From positions 496,001 through 560,000 of the forward strand of contig CANLVN010000003.1 in NCBI GenBank assembly GCA_947494705.1: DNA of 64,000 nt, given 5' to 3'. The stretch is from an uncultured Erythrobacter sp. GTDB lineage: Bacteria; Pseudomonadota; Alphaproteobacteria; Sphingomonadales; Sphingomonadaceae. A model generated the notes under the pieces. That model saw only the letters and a list, made by a program, of their open reading frames with translations. It was not told the origin of the DNA and searched no databases. This document shows, in pieces, positions 17,583 to 28,878 of this stretch (its first letter is position 1; each line of letters starts with the position of its first letter). Both the position numbers and the translations under genes were made by a program.

Positions 17583-20402
17583 TTACTTCGTGAGGCCCAG
17601 CGCGTCGACGACAAGACGCTCCTGCTGTTCGGCATGTCGCTTGGCGAGGCCGGTGGCGGGCGAAGCGGCTGCTTCGCGTCCGGCATATACGGGCCGCATG
17701 CCCTGGTGTCCGGCCGCCGTCAGCGAGTCCTCGATCTGGTTCTGGACGAAGAACCAAGCGCCATTGTTGCGCGGCTCTTCCTGGCACCAGATGACGTTTT
17801 CGAGGTTCTTCATCCGCTTCATGCGCACGGCGAGCGGGTCGCCGGGGAAGGGGTAGAGCTGCTCGATACGAAGGATGGAGACGTCCTCCAGCCCTTCGGC
17901 TTCGCGCTTTTCGTGGAGGTCGTAATACACCTTGCCGCTACAAAGGATCAGGCGCTTAACCTTGTCGTCGGCGACCTCGACCCTGTCCGCCTTGATCCGC
18001 TTGAACTGCCAATCGCCGGTGAATTCTTCGCGCGGGCTTTTCGCCAGCGGATGGCGCAGCAGGCTCTTGGGCGTCATTATGACCAGCGGCTTGCGGAAGC
18101 TGCGCAGCATCTGGCGGCGCAGCACGTGGAAGTAGTTCGCCGGCGTGGTGATGTTGCAGACCTGGATATTGTCGCTGGCGCACAATTGCAGGAAGCGTTC
18201 GAGGCGCGCGGAGGAATGCTCCGGACCCTGACCCTCATATCCGTGCGGCAACAGCAGTACGAGCCCGTTGGCGCGTAGCCACTTGGCTTCGCCGGACGCG
18301 ATATACTGGTCGATCATGATCTGCGCGCCGTTGGCGAAGTCGCCGAACTGCGCTTCCCACAAAGTCAGCGTCTTGGGATCCGCCATGGCATAGCCGTATT
18401 CGAAACCCAGCACGCCATATTCCGACAGCGTTGAATCGTGCACCTCGAATTTGCCGTGGGGCAGGGTGTTCAAGGGCACGTATTTGTCTTCGGTATTCTG
18501 GTCGACCCAGACTGCGTGCCGCTGAGAGAAGGTGCCGCGCCCTGAATCCTGACCCGAAAGGCGGACATTGTAGCCTTCCATTACGAGGCTGCCGAAAGCC
18601 AGCGCCTCTGCGGTGGCCCAGTCAAAGCCTTCGCCGGTTTCAAACATTTCCGCCTTGGCCTTGAGCACGCGGCCAAGAGTGCGGTGGATGTTCACGTCGT
18701 CGGGCACTTCGGTGAGCGTGCGCCCGAGCGCATCGAGCGTCTTGCGCTCGATCGAGGTCTCGACATTGCGGCGCGCGGTCTCGTCGTCTGCGGGCTTGTT
18801 GAGACCCGCCCAGCGTCCTCCGAACCAGTCGGCCTCGTTCGGCTTGTAGCTTTTGGCGGCCTCGAACTCTTCCTCGAGATAGGACACGAATTCGCTCGCG
18901 ACTTCCTCGCGATGGCCTTCGTCGATCACTCCTTCAGCGATCAGGCGTTCTTCATAAACGCGACTGACCTTCGGGTGCTTTGAGATGACGTCGTACATCA
19001 GCGGCTGAGTGAATTTCGGCTCGTCGCCTTCGTTGTGACCAAAGCGGCGATAGCACCACATGTCGATCACCACGTCGCGACCGAACTTCTGACGGTATTC
19101 GACCGCCAGCTTGCACGCGAAGGTCACCGCTTCGGGATCGTCGCCGTTGACGTGGAGGATCGGAGCCATGATGCCCTTCGCCACGTCGCTCGGATAGGGC
19201 GAGGAACGCGCGAAGTTCGGGCTGGTCGTGAAGCCGATCTGGTTGTTGATGATGAAGTGGATGCAGCCGCCCGTGTCGTAGCCGGGCACGCCCGATAGCG
19301 AGAGGCTTTCCCAAACCACGCCCTGACCCGCGAAGGCTGCGTCACCGTGGATCAGGACTGGCAGGACCTGCTGTTTCTTGGTCAGGTCGTCGCGGATCGC
19401 CTGTTGCGCGCGGCTCTTGCCGAGCACGACCGGGTTGACCGTTTCGAGGTGCGAGGGGTTGGGGACGAGGCTCATGTGAACCTCGATCCCGTCGAATGTG
19501 CGATCGGTGCTGGTGCCGAGGTGATACTTCACGTCCCCCGAACCGCCGACATCCTCGGGGTTGGCGCTGCCGCCGGAGAATTCGTGGAAGATGACCTTAT
19601 AGGGCTTGGCCATCACATTCGCGAGCACGTTGAGCCGCCCGCGGTGTGCCATGCCGTAAATGATCTCGCGCACGCCAGAGCTGCCGCCATGCTTAATGAC
19701 CGCTTCTAGGGCAGGGATCATGGATTCGCCGCCATCGAGGCCGAAACGCTTGGTCCCGACATATTTCTTGCCGAGGAATTCCTCGTATTGTTCGCCGCGC
19801 AGCACGGCGGCGAGGATGGCCTTCTTGCCCTCGGGCGAGAAATGGATTGTGTCGCCGGGGCTTTCGAACTTGTCCTGCAAGAAGCGACGTTCCTCGGTGT
19901 CCGCGATGTGCATGTATTCGAGGCCGACCTTGGAGCAATAGACCTCACGCAGACGATCGTAGAGCGCGGCCACGGTGGTCCACTCCATGCCCAGCACGCC
20001 GCCGACATAGACTTCGTCCTCCTCGTGACCTTCGAGCCCGTGGAAGGCTAGGGTCAGGTCGGCGGGAGGTGTGCCGCGCTTGGTCGAGGTGCCCAGCGGA
20101 TCGAGCTCTGCCGCAAGGTGTCCGCGCACACGGTAGAGCCGAACAAGCGTCATTGCCGCAATCGAGAGACGCGCGGCCTTCTCTACGGCAGCGGGGTCAG
20201 CGGCTTTGCCTGCAGCCTTGGCCGCTTTGCCGACTTCCTCCTTTGCCGCGAGCGCCATCTGCGTCGGGTCCATAGCCGATGCGAGATCGGCATCGGCATC
20301 CGCCACTTCCGCGAGCCATTTGGGATTGGCCCAGGAAGGACCGGGCTGCGGTCCTTCCTGGTCGATCATTGCAGGGATGAAGTCGTGCTGTTCGTTACCC
20401 AT
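17583..20402 (-). CDS. sucA: 2-oxoglutarate dehydrogenase E1
   Basis: 939 aa, full length. Thiamine-diphosphate enzyme that decarboxylates 2-oxoglutarate and passes the succinyl group to the E2 lipoyl arm. Landmarks: GMAHRGRLNVLANV, GDAAFAGQGVV with NNQIGFTT, FGHNEGDEPKFTQPLMY, FSQRHAVW, and the C-terminal EEPRNNGAW. Ends 31 nt before sucB, as expected for a cotranscribed pair. GGAG precedes ATG 20402. Confidence 0.98.
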   Translation of the reverse strand: MGNEQHDFIPAMIDQEGPQPGPSWANPKWLAEVADADADLASAMDPTQMALAAKEEVGKAAKAAGKAADPAAVEKAARLSIAAMTLVRLYRVRGHLAAELDPLGTSTKRGTPPADLTLAFHGLEGHEEDEVYVGGVLGMEWTTVAALYDRLREVYCSKVGLEYMHIADTEERRFLQDKFESPGDTIHFSPEGKKAILAAVLRGEQYEEFLGKKYVGTKRFGLDGGESMIPALEAVIKHGGSSGVREIIYGMAHRGRLNVLANVMAKPYKVIFHEFSGGSANPEDVGGSGDVKYHLGTSTDRTFDGIEVHMSLVPNPSHLETVNPVVLGKSRAQQAIRDDLTKKQQVLPVLIHGDAAFAGQGVVWESLSLSGVPGYDTGGCIHFIINNQIGFTTSPNFARSSPYPSDVAKGIMAPILHVNGDDPEAVTFACKLAVEYRQKFGRDVVIDMWCYRRFGHNEGDEPKFTQPLMYDVISKHPKVSRVYEERLIAEGVIDEGHREEVASEFVSYLEEEFEAAKSYKPNEADWFGGRWAGLNKPADDETARRNVETSIERKTLDALGRTLTEVPDDVNIHRTLGRVLKAKAEMFETGEGFDWATAEALAFGSLVMEGYNVRLSGQDSGRGTFSQRHAVWVDQNTEDKYVPLNTLPHGKFEVHDSTLSEYGVLGFEYGYAMADPKTLTLWEAQFGDFANGAQIMIDQYIASGEAKWLRANGLVLLLPHGYEGQGPEHSSARLERFLQLCASDNIQVCNITTPANYFHVLRRQMLRSFRKPLVIMTPKSLLRHPLAKSPREEFTGDWQFKRIKADRVEVADDKVKRLILCSGKVYYDLHEKREAEGLEDVSILRIEQLYPFPGDPLAVRMKRMKNLENVIWCQEEPRNNGAWFFVQNQIEDSLTAAGHQGMRPVYAGREAAASPATGLAKRHAEQQERLVVDALGLTK

Positions 20403-20449
20403 TTCGGCTCTCCGAGGAGGAGGTGGTGGAGAAGTTGGGGCGCAAGGGG

Positions 20450-21340
<891 letters not shown>

Positions 21341-21343
21341 TGA

Positions 21344-21607
21344 TTAATTCTCCGGTGTCAACTGACGCCATTTGGTAGCGGAATAGCCAGCAAGCCAGCC
21401 CACGATGACGGAAGGGATCATAATTGCGGCCAGCGTTCCGAGATATGGGTGCGGCTCGGACGGGGCGAGAGCGATAATGGCGATTAGGACGAGCAAGCTG
21501 ACTCCAGCTGCCTTGTGGACTGATGTCGAGCTTCCGAGAAACCCGGCAACCAGCCCCGGGATCAGTCCGATCCCAAACAGCAGGAAGATGACATAGTCGC
21601 CAGCCAT
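21344..21607 (-). CDS. Small integral membrane protein, unknown function
   Basis: 87 aa with three hydrophobic segments (about residues 5-24, 31-49 and 58-76), essentially no soluble domain, and a short basic C-terminus (KWRQL). It lies 4 nt after mdh and 3 nt before sucD, so it is almost certainly cotranscribed with the TCA genes. No family recognised. Position in the operon suggests retention for a reason, but nothing in the sequence names it. Confidence 0.7.
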   Translation of the reverse strand: MAGDYVIFLLFGIGLIPGLVAGFLGSSTSVHKAAGVSLLVLIAIIALAPSEPHPYLGTLAAIMIPSVIVGWLAGYSATKWRQLTPEN

Positions 21608-21611
21608 CAGA

Positions 21612-22610
<999 letters not shown>

Positions 22611-22615
22611 TCATG

Positions 22616-22664
22616 TGGGACGAGGGTCAAAAAAGGGCGGGGTAACTGCCCGGCGCTCGTCCCA
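22616..22664 (-). promoter_or_regulatory. Structured 5' leader of the mdh-suc operon
   Basis: On the minus strand a perfect 9-bp pair TGGGACGAG / CTCGTCCCA encloses 31 nt containing a GGGC...GCCC mini-stem followed by six T. The inner part looks like a weak intrinsic terminator nested in a larger stem, located 30-78 nt upstream of mdh. It may be an attenuator or a metabolite- or protein-responsive leader, or simply a terminator of a transcript entering from upstream. The structure is seen; the function is inferred. Confidence 0.5.
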
Positions 22665-22851
22665 TAAATGCCGGACTCCCATTCACCGGGCGGGGTAGGC
22701 GTGGGTTCTGGCGATTGCAACCGACAAAAGTGCGTATTCGGGAACAATCTTTGCAAACAGTTCGCAGTCGCATTAAGTGGCCGACGAGCATTGCTCAAGG
22801 GCCGTTACGTTACGGCAACGTGATCCGGCGATGTTGGAGAGATGCCCGGTT

Positions 22852-24816
22852 TCAGGCTATCTTCTGGCGTGCGCCGCTTTCGCGTTCCTGTGCAAGCAGC
22901 ATAGATGCGAGATAGTCGGGTACCGCGCGACTGAAGTAATAGCCCTGGCCCAGGTTGCACCCGGCATCGCGTACGACCTGCACCTGTTCGACCGTCTCGA
23001 GCCCCTCAGCGACGATGTCCATGCCCAGTGCTCCGCCCATTTCGGCGACCGCGCGGATGATGGCATCGCTCTTCTTGCCGACCTTGGCGCCGGAGACGAA
23101 GCTGCGGTCGACCTTGATCTTCGAGAACGGGAAGGAATTGATATAGCCGAGCGAGGAATAGCCGGTGCCGAAGTCATCAAGCGCGAAGCGAACGCCGATC
23201 TCGGACAGTTCCTCAATGAAGCGCGCGGTGGCGTGGTTGTCTTCGATGAACAGGCTTTCGGTGACTTCGAGTTCGAGGCGGCGCGGGTCGAGCCCCGCCT
23301 CGCGCAGCGCGTTCTTGACGCCAAGGGCAGCACCCGGCGCGCGGATCTGCAAAGGCGAGAGGTTGACTGCGACCGTCACGTCCTCGGGCCATTTGGCGGC
23401 AATGCGCGCGGCCTGTGCGGTAATCCAGTTGCCAAGGGTGACGATGACGCCGGTTTCCTCGGCTACAGGAATGAATTCGTCGGGCTTCAGCTCGCCCTTT
23501 TCCGGATGGAACCAGCGCACAAGCGCTTCGAAAGTCTTGATGCGGCCGGTTTCGAGGTCGACGATTGGCTGGAAAAAGATCGACAATTCGTCGCGCTGGA
23601 TGGCTACGCGCAGCTCCTCCTCGATCTCACGGCGACGCACGAGGTCGCGGGTCATCGAGCTGTCGAAGAAGCAGGTCTGGGCACGCCCTCCCACCTTCGC
23701 ATGATACAACGCAAGGTCGGCGCTCTGCATCAGCGTGTCGGCATCGCTGCCATGTTCGGGCTGCATCGCAACACCGACCGAAGCACGCACTTCAAGCCGT
23801 TCGCCGTCGATGCGGAACGGGCGCATGGTCTCGGCGTGGATTTCGCTGCCGATGCGTTGCGCTTCGACGATGTCGTTGACCTCACAGTAGATGATGAACT
23901 CGTCCCCGCCGAAGCGGGCAACGGTTGCGCAGTCGGGAGCAAGGTCGAGCAGGCGGTTCGCCACGCCCTTGAGCACGCGATCGCCGACCGGATGGCCGAG
24001 CAGGTCGTTCACTTCCTTGAAACGGTCCAGGTCGATCCAGAAGAGGGCAAAGGGCGCGTTTGGTGCTTTCGCCTTCTTGTCGAGCATATCGTGGTTGAGC
24101 CCCGCGCGGTTGGCGAGGCCGGTCACGACGTCGGTCCGGGCGAGTATTTCCATCCGCTTTGCCAGGTTTGCGCTGGTTTCCGCTGCTGCGATGGAATTGC
24201 GCAAAACCGTGAAAATGTTGCCTGAAATCGAAATCATCGCCGGGATCAGGAGCAGAATTGTGATGCCGAGAGCGATCAGGCTTGGCCTGCCTACCCAGAA
24301 GCACACAAGCGCGGTCGGGACGCAGGATAAAGCAAGCTGGCCGATTGCGATGTTCAGCCGCCCCGCGTTGCGCGCGCTCACGCCGATGCCGTAGCCGAGC
24401 GCGTTGGCCACCATCAGCACCTCGATATGCGTCTCCGGAGCGACGAGAATAGTATAAGCCGCCGTGATTCCCAGCGCGAGAGCAAAGCTGAAAGCGCCGA
24501 TCTCATAGATGAGTTCGAGCTTCCTGGTGGAGTTGCCTTCGCTTTCGGGCGACATGCCGAACGCGGCTACAAGGCGCGCAAACGCGATGATCGCGAGCAC
24601 GGCAGCGCAGACGTACAATTCGGGCAGATCGGCAACCCATGCGGCCACGCCGGCTGCGGAGACGGTAGCTAGCGCGCCGATGGCGAGGCTGGAGGGGTGG
24701 GCGTACAGCGATGTCACAAGCACCCGGCGCACCTGCTCGGATACCTTGTCCGAGTTCGGCCCGTTTCGGTCGCGTATGCGAGAGAACAGGCGCTGGGTGG
24801 TGGATTTCACTGCCAT
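22852..24816 (-). CDS. Membrane GGDEF-EAL protein (c-di-GMP turnover)
   Basis: 654 aa from ATG 24816; a GTG 8 codons earlier is possible and neither has a strong Shine-Dalgarno. The N-terminal about 200 residues hold several transmembrane helices. The GGDEF domain is intact (RFGGDEF), so cyclase activity is possible. There is no RxxD inhibitory site at the usual place five residues before it. The EAL domain keeps FEALVRW and DDFGTGYSSL, so phosphodiesterase activity is likely. Net direction of c-di-GMP change cannot be judged. Monocistronic between mdh and a small gene. Confidence 0.93.
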   Translation of the reverse strand: MAVKSTTQRLFSRIRDRNGPNSDKVSEQVRRVLVTSLYAHPSSLAIGALATVSAAGVAAWVADLPELYVCAAVLAIIAFARLVAAFGMSPESEGNSTRKLELIYEIGAFSFALALGITAAYTILVAPETHIEVLMVANALGYGIGVSARNAGRLNIAIGQLALSCVPTALVCFWVGRPSLIALGITILLLIPAMISISGNIFTVLRNSIAAAETSANLAKRMEILARTDVVTGLANRAGLNHDMLDKKAKAPNAPFALFWIDLDRFKEVNDLLGHPVGDRVLKGVANRLLDLAPDCATVARFGGDEFIIYCEVNDIVEAQRIGSEIHAETMRPFRIDGERLEVRASVGVAMQPEHGSDADTLMQSADLALYHAKVGGRAQTCFFDSSMTRDLVRRREIEEELRVAIQRDELSIFFQPIVDLETGRIKTFEALVRWFHPEKGELKPDEFIPVAEETGVIVTLGNWITAQAARIAAKWPEDVTVAVNLSPLQIRAPGAALGVKNALREAGLDPRRLELEVTESLFIEDNHATARFIEELSEIGVRFALDDFGTGYSSLGYINSFPFSKIKVDRSFVSGAKVGKKSDAIIRAVAEMGGALGMDIVAEGLETVEQVQVVRDAGCNLGQGYYFSRAVPDYLASMLLAQERESGARQKIA

Positions 24817-24945
24817 GGCCAGACGGGCATAGGCTCGCACTGGTCAAAAGCGGGTTAACGTTATGTCGGATCTGTACAGTGGAATGCGAGGCAGTTTGGT
24901 TAAGCCCTGATTTCGCAGGCTTGGATTGCTCGGCTCGTCGGGCAA

Positions 24946-25350
24946 TCAGGCGGGATTAGCGGCGCGTTCGGCTTCTGCAGCGAGACGACGGTCGAGCGTT
25001 CGCGTTATGCCGATCCACCAGTCATAGGCCTGCCGGTCCCCGGAGAAGAACGCTTTTTCGGCCCGCGCCCTCGCATCGCGTGCCGCGCCATGGCCATGCT
25101 CGGCGAAATGGCGCAATGCCGCGTGAAGGGTGTGTTCGCTGATCAATGGCGTCCTGCCTCGAAGCGACCTGCCCATCGCAGCACGACCGGCGCCGTTGTC
25201 ATTGGCCACGCGACCCGATGCATCCTGAGCAAGCGCCTTCACGATCAGCCGGCAGGCACCCGCTTGCGCATAGGAGCCGACGATGCCGAAGCGGACCGGT
25301 TTGCCCGAAGCGGAAGAAAGGATGGGTGCGAAATTGGAAGGCTCGGCCAT
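24946..25350 (-). CDS. Hypothetical protein, 134 aa
   Basis: Starts at ATG 25350 (MAEPSNFAPIL); an in-frame ATG at 25368 would add six residues. No signal peptide or membrane segment. The N-terminal half has GKPVRFGIVGSYAQAGACRL; the C-terminal half is an Ala/Arg/Glu-rich helix with conserved-looking YDWWIGITRTLDRRLA. No family recognised. Coding is supported by codon structure and by a clean end before the divergent region to the GGDEF gene; function unknown. Confidence 0.6.
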   Translation of the reverse strand: MAEPSNFAPILSSASGKPVRFGIVGSYAQAGACRLIVKALAQDASGRVANDNGAGRAAMGRSLRGRTPLISEHTLHAALRHFAEHGHGAARDARARAEKAFFSGDRQAYDWWIGITRTLDRRLAAEAERAANPA

Positions 25351-25553
25351 GTTTGTCTTTTCACCCATAAGATTGCGCCCTGAGATTGGGCCTGCTTTGC
25401 AGTGCAGGCTCGCGGTCAAGCAGAAGTGTGCTCGTCGCGCATTCGGGCCTTGATCGAATACGGAGGATTACGTGCAATCCTCTAAAGTTGAGTGAGTGGC
25501 TAAGGTTTCCGGGGCTTTAACCACGCCACGGTGAAGCGGCCTGAAGGGTGGTT

Positions 25554-26933
25554 TTACTGGCCTTGAGGCGTTCTTTTGGGAGCGCTTTGCGCTGCTTCCT
25601 CAGCGAGCGCGCGCTCATCGGTCTGAAGCGCGTACTGAGCTGTCTTGCTCTTCCACCGACCGGCATTGGCGAAAGCCTCTCGCACCTGCCCAACGGCTGT
25701 AAACGAAGGGTCGGCGAGGTCGGCTTCGGGCGTAGCACGTGGCAAAGCGCTGCGAGCGGCGGGGGTGCGCGGCGCGACGGTCGCGCTGGACGAGGTGGCG
25801 GTGTCGGGAATGTCGAGGGGCGCGACATCGATGGTTTGCGCAATGGAACGACCGCTCGCTGGTGTGGTGCGCCCGTTAACGGTCGGCTCGAAACCGGAAT
25901 AGCGGTTCGTAAAGGCGCCCTTTTCACCTGCCGCGCCGCGATTGCGGTAAAAGCGATGCGCGCCGATCGTGCCGACATGATCGAGGCTGGAGGCCCAGTA
26001 GGGATTGACCCAGAGCGTGTGGTAGTGGGTTGCGTGGCCTATGGGTTCGTAAACGCTGCCCGACAACGCATCTGCGGCAACCCGTTGTGCCCTGGTCCAG
26101 CTTGCGCCACCCGCTCGCCGCGCCAGGCTTCCATCGCATGTGAAGGTGAACTGGCAGCCGGTGCGTCGCTCCGAACCCTGATAGACCACGCCGCATACGC
26201 TGGAAGGCCAACCGGGATGCGCCACGCGATTGAGCACGACCTGTGCGACCGCGCGCTGACCCGCTTCGCTTTCGCTCGCCGCTTCGTACCACACCGCCTG
26301 GGCGAGACATTCCTGTGCGCGCAGGGCACCAATGCCTCCGGCGCTGTAGAACGGACGCGCGGCTGGGCCGACGTCGATCATCTGTCCCAATTCGCGACCG
26401 GCCTCCGCCTCGCCACTGGCGAGGGGATCTGTAGTGGGCAGGGCGATCAGCGCATCCTTCGACGGATCGGCGAGGAAATAGAACGCGCTGCCTGGGAAGC
26501 TCATGCCGGGCCGCTCGAAATCCATTGCGGGGTTGTCGGCGAGTTGCTTCGACAACCGCTTGGTCACGATCTCCGCTTCGGTCGGAGCATCACCCGGCAG
26601 CTGTCCGAAATCGGCTCCTGAGGCGAGGGCGGGTACCGCGACAACCGCAGCCAGAACCGCAAACCGTTTGCGCATGATGGGTAGAGACGCCCGCTGCGGG
26701 CTTTCGGCGGGGAGGTGTATGATCGCCGAGCCTTTCGCGCGCAGCGAAGCCGACATCGGCAGCATCGTCGCGCGCCAGAACGCCCGTGCTCTCTCGGCGA
26801 ACTGCGCAAGGATCGCGGAGGCTTTGCGCGGCGGTTGCTTGCGCGCATCCGGCTCGCTCAGCCAAGGGCTTGCCCTATCGGTGGCGGCGGGGGTGGCCGT
26901 TTTGGCCGAATATATGGTCCGGATCGCATGCAT
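25554..26933 (-). CDS. Cell-wall hydrolase, SleB/CwlJ type
   Basis: 459 aa as read from ATG 26933. The Hydrolase_2 (SleB) domain lies about residues 195-315: LAQAVWYEAASESEAGQRAV with the catalytic Glu, then VVLNRVAHPGWPSSVCGVVYQG, FTCDG, and GHATHYHT. The first 86 residues are Arg/Ala-rich. A start at ATG 26675 would instead give a clean signal peptide (MRKRFAVLAAVVAVPALASG), so the true start is uncertain. The C-terminus is Pro/Ala/Thr-rich and probably disordered. It cleaves peptidoglycan during growth or remodelling. Confidence 0.85.
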   Translation of the reverse strand: MHAIRTIYSAKTATPAATDRASPWLSEPDARKQPPRKASAILAQFAERARAFWRATMLPMSASLRAKGSAIIHLPAESPQRASLPIMRKRFAVLAAVVAVPALASGADFGQLPGDAPTEAEIVTKRLSKQLADNPAMDFERPGMSFPGSAFYFLADPSKDALIALPTTDPLASGEAEAGRELGQMIDVGPAARPFYSAGGIGALRAQECLAQAVWYEAASESEAGQRAVAQVVLNRVAHPGWPSSVCGVVYQGSERRTGCQFTFTCDGSLARRAGGASWTRAQRVAADALSGSVYEPIGHATHYHTLWVNPYWASSLDHVGTIGAHRFYRNRGAAGEKGAFTNRYSGFEPTVNGRTTPASGRSIAQTIDVAPLDIPDTATSSSATVAPRTPAARSALPRATPEADLADPSFTAVGQVREAFANAGRWKSKTAQYALQTDERALAEEAAQSAPKRTPQGQ

Positions 26934-27076
26934 GTCGCGTCTAGGCGCGTAGCGCGGGTGGGGCGTACCTGCGAGCGGTGCGAACGCACCGTCCCGAAAG
27001 CGAACACCGGCATTGAAGAGCTTAATGGTCGCGATGCTTGCCGATGCGCAGTCCCGGCCCTATCGGCGAGGGGATT

Positions 27077-27913
27077 ATGGGCGTTTCCACCATCATCCGG
27101 GCCGCTTGGGGCCTTTGCGCCTGTGCCGCCTTGGCGGCGTGTGGCGATGCGAGGGATACGCCACAAACAACCGATTTACCCACTTTCGTCAGTCTGAATC
27201 CCTGCCTCGATGCAATTCTTGCAGAGATTGCCGCACCCGAACAGATTCTCGCGCTGTCGCATTACAGCCGCGATCCATCCGCCACCTCGATGGCCACTTC
27301 TGTGGCCAGGCAATTCGCGATGACCGGGGGCACGGCCGAAGAGGTAATTGCCCTGCAGCCGGACATGGTGCTGGCGAGCAGCTTCATCGCGCCGGCGACA
27401 AAAGCCGCGCTGGAGCGTGCGGGCCTAACGGTTGAAACCTTCGGCAGCCCGGCGAGTGTTGAAGAAAGCCTCGAACAGATCGCCGACTTGGCCGCGCTCG
27501 CGGGTCGCGAGGAAGTCGGGACGCGCCTGGCCGACCGGATCGCCGCCACGCCGCAACAGCTGCAGGGCAGCGCTGGGTCGGCGCTGTTGTGGCAACCGGG
27601 CCAGATTGTCGCGGGCGAAGCATCGCTGGTCGCACAGCATCTGCGCTGGGCTGGCTTCGAAAACGAGGCGGCATCGCGCGGTTTGGGTCAGGCCGATTAC
27701 GTTTCGCTGGAAACTGTCATCGCCGACCCGCCCCAATTGCTATTGATCGCAGGTGACAGTGCGGGGCAGGAGCACCCGTTGCTCGCGGCCGCGCCGGGCT
27801 CGATGCATGTCGCGCGCTTCGAGCCGCGGCTATTCTATTGCGGCGGGCCGAGCATACCCGCGGCGCGGCAACGCCTTCTCGACATCCGTGAAGAGATGCG
27901 GGCTACGCAATGA
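27077..27913 (+). CDS. ABC transporter substrate-binding lipoprotein, BtuF type
   Basis: 278 aa from ATG 27077 (GAGGGG upstream). Lipobox LAAC with Cys22, then the TroA/BtuF-like fold: FVSLNPCLDAILAEI, QPDMVLASSF, and a long linking helix near 115-140. Captures a chelate (cobalamin, haem or ferric siderophore) in the periplasm and delivers it to the permease encoded next; the stop overlaps the permease start as ATGA. No TonB receptor gene or recognisable B12-box leader is adjacent, so the substrate is open. Confidence 0.88.
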   Translation: MGVSTIIRAAWGLCACAALAACGDARDTPQTTDLPTFVSLNPCLDAILAEIAAPEQILALSHYSRDPSATSMATSVARQFAMTGGTAEEVIALQPDMVLASSFIAPATKAALERAGLTVETFGSPASVEESLEQIADLAALAGREEVGTRLADRIAATPQQLQGSAGSALLWQPGQIVAGEASLVAQHLRWAGFENEAASRGLGQADYVSLETVIADPPQLLLIAGDSAGQEHPLLAAAPGSMHVARFEPRLFYCGGPSIPAARQRLLDIREEMRATQ

Positions 27914-28878
27914 CCCGGGCCAACCTCACTTTCGCCGCCTTACTCGCGGTGCTGTTCCCGCTATCCTTGTTGGCGGGCCGCGTCTGGATCGATCCCCTTG
28001 CCGCGACCGGGCCACAGAACGCCGCGCTGATACTGATGGAACTGCGCCTGCCGCGTGCGGTGCTGGCAGTGGTGATCGGGTCGGGGCTGGGCGCAGCGGG
28101 CGCGGCGATGCAGGGTTATCTGCGCAACCCACTCGCCGATCCGGGCCTGTTCGGCATCGCGCCGATGGCGGCGCTGGGTGCGGTGGCAAGTTTCTGGACC
28201 GGGCTGACCTACGCTCTGCCGGTCTTCGCGCTTGCCGGTGCGGCGCTTGCGATGGTCCTGTTGGCGCTGATCGCGGGCCGCACGGCGAGCGGGGCGGGCG
28301 GGGGCATCGCGCTGTTTACGCTCGCGGGATTGATGATTGCGAGCCTCGCAGGCACGCTCACCGCGCTGGCGATCACGATGGCCCCCAGCGCGTTTGCGAT
28401 GAGCCAGATCGTGCTGTGGCTCAATGGAGCGTTGACCGACCGCTCGTGGAACGAGGTGTGGATCGCCGCGCCGCTGATCGTGGCGGGGATCGGAGTCCTG
28501 ACGCTGGCAGGCCGCGCGCTCGATGCTCTGACACTGGGCGAAGATGCGGCGCGCTCGATGGGGATGGAGCCTGGCCGCGTCCTGGTACTGTTGGTGGCTG
28601 GAGTCGGTTTGACGGTCGGGGCAGGCGTGGCAGTGGCCGGGATCATCGGCTTCGTTGGTCTGATCGTGCCGCACCTCGTGCGCCCATTGACCGACCGCCT
28701 GCCATCCTCGTTAATTGTCCCGAGCGCTCTGGCGGGCGGAGTACTGGTCCTCGCCGCCGACAGCGCGGTGCGCGTGCTGCCCTTCGTCACCGAACTCAGG
28801 CTCGGGATCGCGTTGTCGCTGATCGGTGCGCCGTTCTTCCTGTGGCTCCTTATCCGTATGCGCAGGGGTGTGCTGTGA
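27910..28878 (+). CDS. ABC transporter permease, FecCD/BtuC type
   Basis: 322 aa with about nine or ten hydrophobic helices. Family marks: LRLPRAVLAVVIGSGLGAAGAAMQG near residues 40-65 and GFVGLIVPHLVRP near 245-257, the coupling-helix region that meets the ATPase. Forms the transmembrane channel of the importer. Overlaps its partners by 4 nt at both ends (ATGA, GTGA). Confidence 0.95.
   Translation: MTRANLTFAALLAVLFPLSLLAGRVWIDPLAATGPQNAALILMELRLPRAVLAVVIGSGLGAAGAAMQGYLRNPLADPGLFGIAPMAALGAVASFWTGLTYALPVFALAGAALAMVLLALIAGRTASGAGGGIALFTLAGLMIASLAGTLTALAITMAPSAFAMSQIVLWLNGALTDRSWNEVWIAAPLIVAGIGVLTLAGRALDALTLGEDAARSMGMEPGRVLVLLVAGVGLTVGAGVAVAGIIGFVGLIVPHLVRPLTDRLPSSLIVPSALAGGVLVLAADSAVRVLPFVTELRLGIALSLIGAPFFLWLLIRMRRGVL

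Noticed and set aside
26934..27076. Cobalamin riboswitch upstream of the ABC importer
   Set aside because: No recognisable B12-box pattern; the GGTGGGGCGTACCTGC-like stretch lacks the conserved core, and the region is too short for the full aptamer.
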